Shown here in pieces: positions 57,391-64,000 of a stretch of 64,000 nucleotides of DNA. Each line of letters opens with the position of its first letter. Positions within the stretch are counted from its first letter, which is position 1. The stretch is from NCBI GenBank assembly GCA_025667525.1, contig CM046875.1, forward strand, positions 287,202,140 to 287,266,139, in the 5' to 3' direction. A program made the translations under genes and the position numbers. Source of the DNA: Glebionis coronaria (lineage: Eukaryota > Streptophyta > Magnoliopsida > Asterales > Asteraceae). Below the pieces are notes generated by a model. It was not told the origin of the DNA. It saw only the letters and a program-made list of their open reading frames with translations, and searched no databases.

Positions 57391-59204
57391 TGATAACGCT
57401 CAAATCCAACATATTTTCTTGAGCATTATCCGTATATTTTGCATGATTTTTGGTTATACTAACGGGCTATTTAGCTCAAATATGTGTGAAGTTGTGTTTT
57501 GTGTTGTTAGTTAGCCAAGAACAAGAAAAGTGAAGAAAAGAAAGAATAATTGACGATTCATGCATATACGAAGGAATCCCGACTAGCTACAAGCCTTTGA
57601 AGATCAATTTCGGGTGCAAGAACAAGTATTTTCAAGAAGTGTACAAGTCACTCAGCTTGGAAGTTACCACTGGCGGAATACAAATTGCCGCCATCAAAAC
57701 ACATCCAACTTGTCACCATCACATTGGAGCTGGTTTTCCTTCAACATAGTTGAAGATGCCTCCATCATAGCTCAAGTTGCCTCCAACATGAGTGAAGTTG
57801 CCACCAACATTTGTATAGACAAAATTGTGTCCACATTCATGCAAGCTTCTATGGAGCATTCTAGAATCACCTTTAGCTCCAAGAATATTTCTTTGGCTCC
57901 AAGCCAAATATTGATGATCAAGCCTTAATTTCAAGCATAAATAATACCCTTTGGGTCATTGTAACATATCACTTGAATCAATCTCATAACCAACTCCATT
58001 ATTCATCAAGGGAATTCTCCCAACCTTGGTGAAGACCCCAATTCTCGGATTTAATATTGGTGTGCCAAAAAATGATATTTTTGGAGCTCTAATCATCAAA
58101 ATAACCTTGCAAAACTCTAAGGGATCATCACCCTTATCATTGGTAGTGTTTCTTGAAGCCTAAATCACCACCAATCTTCACCAAACCTCTCCAAAACCTG
58201 CCTCAAATCTCAAATACGAATTTCCAAATACGTAACCCGAAAGACCACAAAGAAACTTGTAGTCAATTGGAGGCTTAAGGATTGCTCTAAATTCTTTCAT
58301 TCCATTTACTTACTGTAATCATACTTTGGGTAAACTCTTGTTATTTTTATTATGTTTAACTCTATGTCATATGTTGAATTTTTGTTGATTAATATGATCA
58401 TGGAGTAATTTTCTTTACACTTTTTTGGATGATGTTATGACATGAGGATTGTTTATGTTTTATCATTATTTTGATCAATTTCATGTTATGTTTGAAATTC
58501 AATTGTGCTTAAGTTCCATTCCATTTGTTATTCATCCTTGATTAGCTGTTGATGATTTCATGGGTCAAAAGGGTTATAATTCACCAACTAGTTATAATCG
58601 TTTTGTCTATGGACGATTATCCATTGTATTGACCATTTCTTTAGTGGTATGATTATGCAAAAGGAACCTAAGTGTGATTGTTAATGATTTTGTGAAACGA
58701 CCGTGAATCAAACTCGTTAAACTAAACATAGTCTTGAATTGGTTGATTCGTCTTAATGCTTGATTTCATGGATGTATGATCTTTCGTGAGGGTTATATAC
58801 CTTAAAATCAAAGATTGAAATTTGTGACCATCATCTTCTTTACTTGTAATCAATTTGTCAAAACCATCCTCATATGAACAATCCAAATGTTATGAACTAA
58901 TACAAGCAAGTGTTGTCTTTAATCTTATTGAATTAGCTCAATCATCATATTAGTTTTACTTTTTGTTTAATTGTTAATTGTTACTTGTATGGTAATTTTG
59001 GGAGTGACAACCATCTTTACCAATAATGTTACATTGTTACTTAGATTCCTTACAACCGAAAACACCCAAATCCCAGTGAACGACCTCAGCTTACCACAAC
59101 AAGCTAGCTACAAACGAAAGGGTCATACTTGCCCGTGTGTTCTTAGCTTATTCGGTAATCCTTTTATAAATTTAAAACTTGTGTACACTCACAAAGAACG
59201 TATC
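57391..59204 (+). repeat. Element D 3' LTR
   Basis: 1814 bp, TGATAACGCTC to AACGTATC. Start hairpin 57392-57403 with 57419-57430. Motif block of AAGTTGCCACCATCA type at 57655-57826. Contains the empty target site of element E (CATTCAT, 57834-57840). Confidence 0.85.
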
Positions 59205-59524
59205 TGTCTTCTCGTCTTTTTAATAAATCGTCTTTCTCGACTTCGTTAAACTTCCATCTTTAGTCTTTTTCTTCGATAAATCTTCAGAATAAGCCTTTGA
59301 CTTCCGTTCTTTTTGCACTCTTGATCTTTTGACTTCGTCTTTTGTCTTTTTCTTCGATAAAAGCCCGTAAAAGCCCGTGTTTTCTTTCTTTTTCATATTT
59401 TGGTCCTAAAACACAATAAAAACACAGACCACGCATAATTCTGACTTTTACGACATTAAATACACATTTTGGCTGTTTTTCCTTGTTTTAAGTGGTAAAA
59501 GGATAAGTGTTTTCACACTTATTA
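59205..59524 (-). repeat. Element F 3' LTR, first part
   Basis: The minus strand begins TAATAAGTGTG at 59524 directly after the polypurine tract. Start hairpin ATAAGTGT-GAAA-ACACTTAT at 59503-59522. Closely related to 1-771 and to the A and E LTR starts. Broken at 59204/59205 by element D; the rest is at 21030-19660. Confidence 0.8.
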
Positions 59525-59538
59525 AATCTCCTACACTT
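59525..59538 (-). promoter_or_regulatory. Polypurine tract, element F
   Basis: The minus strand reads AAGTGTAGGAGATT before the LTR; one G to A change relative to A and E. Confidence 0.75.
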
Positions 59539-61347
59539 GACAATTGCAATTCCCTCATGCAATGCATTAATTTCAAAGAAACAATTTCATTTTACATAAT
59601 AATTAACCCACCTTGGCCTTTATTAAATACTATGACATTAAGGAAACTAAAAAGATAGAAAATTACAAAATGTTTGAAGGAAAAAACTTGTAAAGAAATC
59701 TAAGACTTACATTAGGGCTTTTGGTGTCATGAATGTTTATCACCCTCAAGTTTCACGTTCCCCATACCATGCTTAAAAATGAGATCATTTTTATCATTAG
59801 TTAGTAAAGCTAACACTTACTCATGTGGCTCAATGATTCACTTAGACCCCCTTATTCCTAGGTGTATCTCTTATATTTTATTGTTGTCTTGAATGATCAC
59901 GAGGATACATTGTTGACTTATTTCGATAGCTTATTTAGGCTGAAAGAAAAGTAGGACGAGTTAATCAATAGTTAGCTAAAGGACAAAATCTTTTAAAACT
60001 GATTCTCGAAACCTCATAAAGTTCATATCTTGGCATAACTCGTTTCATGATTTGAGACCTTTCTCGGACCGATATTTGGCATTGACTTCATACTTCGAAT
60101 CTTGAGAGACGTTCTTGAAATAATGGTCTTCTCTTCATAATAGGAATTTCTTCACTTGAAGTTTTTGAGAGATTCTTCAATCTTGGACCATGACTTCTTC
60201 AGTTTTCTCCAATCTTTATTTGGGATTTTGATGTACAACGATCCATGATCTTATTGGGAGTAATTGCTTCTCTTCGTGAGTCTCGATCCTTCATATTGAT
60301 TTTTGATAAATGATTCTTCACATCACTTTGGATCTTTAGCAACAAAATGTAGCCCTCATGCCTTGTTAGGGCCTTTTCGGACTCGCCAATCTTTTCATCC
60401 CGCTTCAATAAGTTATGCCTTGGCTATGAACTCTAATTAATCCCGAGCAACTTTTAAACAATCTTGTGCTAGAAGCTAAGTAACTTTTCAAATCATACGA
60501 CCTTATTTATTGCATTTACTTATTAACAAGCGATGGGAGAAAAAGCTTATAGTTAACTCACATAAATTCATGAAAGAATACAAAACTTATAATTGACTTT
60601 ATCATCTCTCGTTCTCCACAATTTAAAATCTCACGGAATGAGACTCGTGGATGCTTAGCCTAATAAACTAATTAAGGTACATATGGTTAAGGATACTAGC
60701 TAGAGTAAACTTGGATAAGTGAACTCGGGTTGAGTCAAAAGATTCATGACGGGTCTAATATATCAAAGATATCTAAACTCATTAAAACCATTTTATTTAA
60801 AAATTTATTTAGAAAGAAAATAACAATAACAAAGGAAAATACTACTAGGCCAAAATAGATCAAAAATTTTGAAAAATGTAGAAAAAATAATTTTCTGGTT
60901 AAAATGAGGACATATTCATAGAAAAGCCCACTTAACTTCGATAGAAGTCCCCCTACACTTACTATAAACATTGTCCTCAATGTTTAAGCATGTGGAAGTA
61001 AACTCCCCTACACTTAGGACATTGTGCACTTTGTTTAAATCTTGCTAAGGAAAAGACAACTAAAGTGATTCCTGTTTTAATATTGAAGGATATAAATAGT
61101 GAATCAAAAGAGTTTAGGATAGAACTGGGAAGACGGGTACACGGAATCACGGGTCGTCAAAAGTCATCAAAAGTGGTTCTTTCAAAGCTTGAATCCTTGC
61201 ACATCATAAAGAAAACAACAAACACATACTAGGGTCTCCCCCCTACACTTATTATGAAAACGGATAAAAAGGATAGATCATCGGGTTGCCTCTCGAGAAG
61301 CGCTTGTTTCTGTTCACCGAGTCACAAGCCTGACCCGACCTTGAGTA
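59539..61347 (-). other. 3' non-coding region of element F
   Basis: Minus strand: post-ORF motif (CGGGTC with GACTCG at 61337-61318, one G-U pair; GCGCTTCTCGAGAGGCAACC region at 61303-61283), polypurine-like copies (about 61250, 61010, 60958), AGGA hairpin 60985-60966, then the long region shared with A, E and G. A reading frame at 60744-60980 is a by-product. No gene. Confidence 0.6.
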
Positions 61348-62190
61348 CTATGGTAAGAAGCTTGAAGAACATCCGTCGGGGTCAAATACATGGTTCTCAT
61401 CCATCAAGTAGCATAAGCCTAAGGTGAACAACACAAGCCAAAGTAGAATAGGCGAGGTTCCCTTAAGCAAAAGTTTAGCACGGTGGTAGAAGATGTGGTA
61501 AAGTGACAACATAGATCCGTACTTTCCAAAAGTATTTTCTTCTATTTCATCATATGGATACTGAGATGGCTTAAAAACTGTGATACCCGGATTGAACACC
61601 TTTTCCTTTAGGGGAAAATAAGACTGACACTCAGTAGACCTTGAAGATTCGCCCATAAACCGCACAATCTCATCTGAAGAAGGTGGAAAGAGAGGTGTCA
61701 AGACATAAGTACTACGTATGTTGGTCTCGTCCGGTTTCTTCTCCTTTGAAACGGGTTTCTTAACATCCTAAGGAGGGTAGAGGCCATAATTCAAATCCAA
61801 AGTAGGAGAATCTTGCTCAGTTGAAAAGTAACTATTGAGAAAGGTGGCGAAATATTCCTCAAATGAGTAATCCTCTAAAGTAGCATCAAGCGTTGTTAGT
61901 GGAGGATCCTCATAAAAAATAGGAGCAAAATCATCTTTAGAAGACACAACACTTGAAGAATCACTCGAAAGAGTGTCAACATCATCAAAGTCATCATAAG
62001 TTGGCATGCCTTCATACTCGGAAGTCATCCAAAGCGGAAAGAGAATCATCATCATATTCATCATAGATTGGTGGATCATCATAGCTTGGTGGATCACCCA
62101 AATCAGGAAGAGAATCATTAGGATCGTCCACATGGTCTTGAAAAAGTGGATTATCATAGCAAGTCACGAAAAGAGGATTGTCATGTAGCA
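61348..62190 (-). pseudogene. Acidic ORF of unknown function in place of RT (element F)
   Basis: Same protein as in element A (4661-5494). Minus strand: YDNPLFQDHVDDPNDSLPD, PPIYDEYDDDS, a frameshift near 62030, MPTYDDFDDVDTLSSDSSS, YSFEEYFATFLNSYFS, a stop at 61768-61770, then TPLFPPSSDEIVRFM, YFPLKEKVFNPGITVFKPSQ, LYHIFYHRAK and LCYLMDENHVFDPDGCSSSF, ending at 61348. Element F keeps the last 40 residues in frame, whereas A has a stop before them. Confidence 0.6.
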
Positions 62191-62901
62191 CAAAATCATC
62201 AAGCTTTGTACTTTCCAAAAGAGTTGTAACAATCTCGTCTTGAAGCACATCAATCATTTTCGCTGATTCTTTTCCATTGGATTTTCTTGTAATCTTCCCC
62301 ATCTTAAAAACTTGTTGATCATTCCCGACCCTAAGAATTAGTTCACCTTCGGCAACATCGACAAAAGCTTTTCCGGTTCTCAAGAATGGTCGTTCAAGTA
62401 TTAACGGAATACGAGGATCCATCTCATAATCAACAACAACAAAATCGACCGGAAAAATGAAGGTACCAACTTTAACAAAAACATCTTCTGCAATACCAAC
62501 AGGGTAAGCGAGAGTTCGATTTATTAGTTCAAGAGTCATCCGTGTTGGTATAAGATCGGGTAATGATAACTTCTTCCAAACACTTAATGGCATCAAATTT
62601 ATACTTGCCCCGAGATCGGCTAAGGCAGTAAATTCCGTGATTTGAGAAAATGAACAAGGTAGCACAAAAAACTGAGATCTCTAAGTTTCTCCGGAAGTTC
62701 TTTGAGAAGGACTACACAACAATTTTCATTTAAGCGGGATTTGACAAACTTAGCCATATTCTCCTTCTTACTAAGCAACTCCTTGAATGCTTTAACAAAT
62801 TTCGGCATTTGTACAAGTGCTTCAACAAGGCTAATGTAAAAGTTCATTTGGGAGATCATCTTCAAATAGGAAGTAACTTGAGAATCTTCCTTAGTGAGCA
62901 A
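62191..62901 (-). pseudogene. Aspartic protease region (element F), frameshifted
   Basis: Minus strand: ISLVEALVQMPKFVKAFKEL, SRLNENCCVVLLKELPEKL, a loss near 62670, then FTALADLGASINLMPLSVW with the DLGAS active site intact, DFVVVDYEMDPRIPLILERP, AFVDVAEGELILRVG and KMGKITRKSNGKESAKMI. The frame goes on without a stop into the acidic ORF, which indicates that protease and acidic part belong to one polyprotein. Confidence 0.75.
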
Positions 62902-64000
62902 TTTGCACTTGTCTAACCGAGATGGATAAGGAATATTGGGTTTAGGTGGTGTAGGTGTAGATGGTGAAGGTTGAGATGTTGAAGGTTAAAAGGGTGAAGG
63001 TTGAGAGGAAGAAGGTGGGGATGGTGAAAGGTTTTTCTTTGGTATTTCTTTAGTAAGAGGTGGAGACGGTAATAGAGAACTAGTACTCGAGTGGTAGTAG
63101 GAGGGATAAATGGGGGTGGAGGAGGTGTAGATGGATTAACTGGGGGAGGGGTAGAAGGTCCTACTAAATTTGCTCCACTGCGTGTAGTAATAGCACTCAC
63201 ATTGGCTCTAGGGTTTGTTTAGGTTGTAGAAGGAAGAGAACCTTGGGGACGAAGGGCTTGAAACATTTGAACGAATTTCCTATCCGTGGACTCTTGCATT
63301 TCTTTCATGGTTTGCTCATGACCGGTTAATTTTTGTAGAACCAAGTCCATTTGCGGATTAGGTAAATTGAACCCTTGTTGTTGAAAACCTTGGTTTGGGT
63401 ATTGGTTGTATGGTGGAAAACCTTGAGGATTAAAACCTTGGTTTGGAAAGCCTTGATTTTTCATTTGATAATTTCCTTGGTTTGCATTGTAGCCCCTCAC
63501 ATTTGTATTTTGTTGAAAATTTGCTCTTGGTGGCCCTTGGTTGTTATGGGTGGGTGGGTGTGGTCTTTGTTGAAAAATGGGTGGAGCCAAGTAATTAGTC
63601 GAGTTATAAGACAAGTGATTAACATCGACATTCGGCTTTAAATGAACCCTCTTCGTGTTGTTGTAAGCATACACTTCCCCGTGAGATTGATCATAAGCCT
63701 TATCATAATTAGCATAAGAGTGTGGCCCACCATAAGTTTCACAAGTTATATTAAGAGCATGAACATGCATAGTGGGAGGGTTATCTCTTAAAGCAAGTTG
63801 TTTTACTACTAAAGTAAGTTCCTTAATTTGATTAGTCAACTCACTAGCACTAGCCATTATAGCCCTCACACTATTGGTTTGGACTTTGGCCTTGTTTTCT
63901 ATTATTGCCCAAACCTCATTCATAGATTTGACAAGAATATTACCCCCCGAAGCACTGTTTAGTGAATCTTGGTCATTCAAACTTAATCCATTGTAAAAAG
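62902..64000 (-). pseudogene. gag: gag C-terminal half (element F), runs off the window
   Basis: Minus strand from the window edge: end of the capsid domain (SLNSASGGNILVKSMNEVW), a helix with NQIKELTLVVKQLALRD, a knuckle remnant CETYGGPHSYANY (two Cys lost, both Tyr), and Asn/Gln/Gly/Pro-rich repeats (NQGFNPQGFPPYNQYPNQGF). A stop lies at 63219-63221, then SAITTRSGANLVGPSTPPP and a Pro-rich linker with a frameshift near 63095. Homologous to the C-terminal half of element A gag. Confidence 0.75.

Noticed and set aside
59199..59209. Target-site duplication for element D
   Set aside because: The flanks TTATT (21026-21030) and TGTCT (after 59204) do not match. Insertion of D into the LTR of F is inferred only from continuity of that LTR.

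Overview
This is plant nuclear DNA made almost entirely of LTR retrotransposons inserted into one another. I found no host gene, rRNA, tRNA gene or CRISPR array. The Ty3/gypsy lineages present (Athila-type, a Tekay/Del-type chromovirus and a Tat-type remnant) are plant-specific. The style of the Gag proteins, and a C-terminal module of the type NED..FDPGI in one element, resemble retroelement proteins I associate with Asteraceae. That family assignment is inference (about 0.6), not proof.

Layout, outermost to innermost. The oldest layer is a Tat-type protease fragment (18930-19658). On its left sits a minus-strand chromovirus, element B (right LTR 16174-18929, internal 10320-16168, left LTR cut at 9234). 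That left LTR was hit by plus-strand element A (772-9233). The 5' LTR of A was in turn hit by a minus-strand relative (1-771). On the right of the Tat fragment sits minus-strand element F, whose 3' LTR is split between 19660-21030 and 59205-59524 and whose gag runs off the window end. The LTR of F was hit by plus-strand element D (LTRs 21031-21480 + 51476-52783 and 57391-59204). The 5' LTR of D was hit by plus-strand element E (21481-51475). The 3' non-coding region of E was hit by G (26339-49025), an Athila-type element in the odd order LTR-internal-LTR-internal with no third LTR.

Coding capacity. Only B and G carry reverse transcriptase, RNase H and integrase, and all copies are broken by stops, frameshifts or deletions. 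A and F are RT-less: gag, then aspartic protease, then an acidic ORF of unknown function where RT should be. D has gag only. E has no gag domain; it encodes a Cys-rich zinc-knuckle-like protein with an acidic tail. A, E and F have related LTRs. They share with the RT-encoding element G a long conserved 3' non-coding region, which suggests that G-like Athila elements act as helpers for A, E and F.

The most interesting layer is non-coding. Across families with unrelated LTRs the same kinds of structure recur: a hairpin at LTR nucleotide 2; a palindrome or stem-loop in the leader after the primer-binding site; two hairpin-like motifs just after the last ORF; a hairpin with a conserved AGGA loop but different stem sequence; and several internal copies of each family's own polypurine tract. 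Some stems change on both sides at once, as expected if the fold is selected. All assignments come from reading the sequence; no searches, alignments or folding programs were run.
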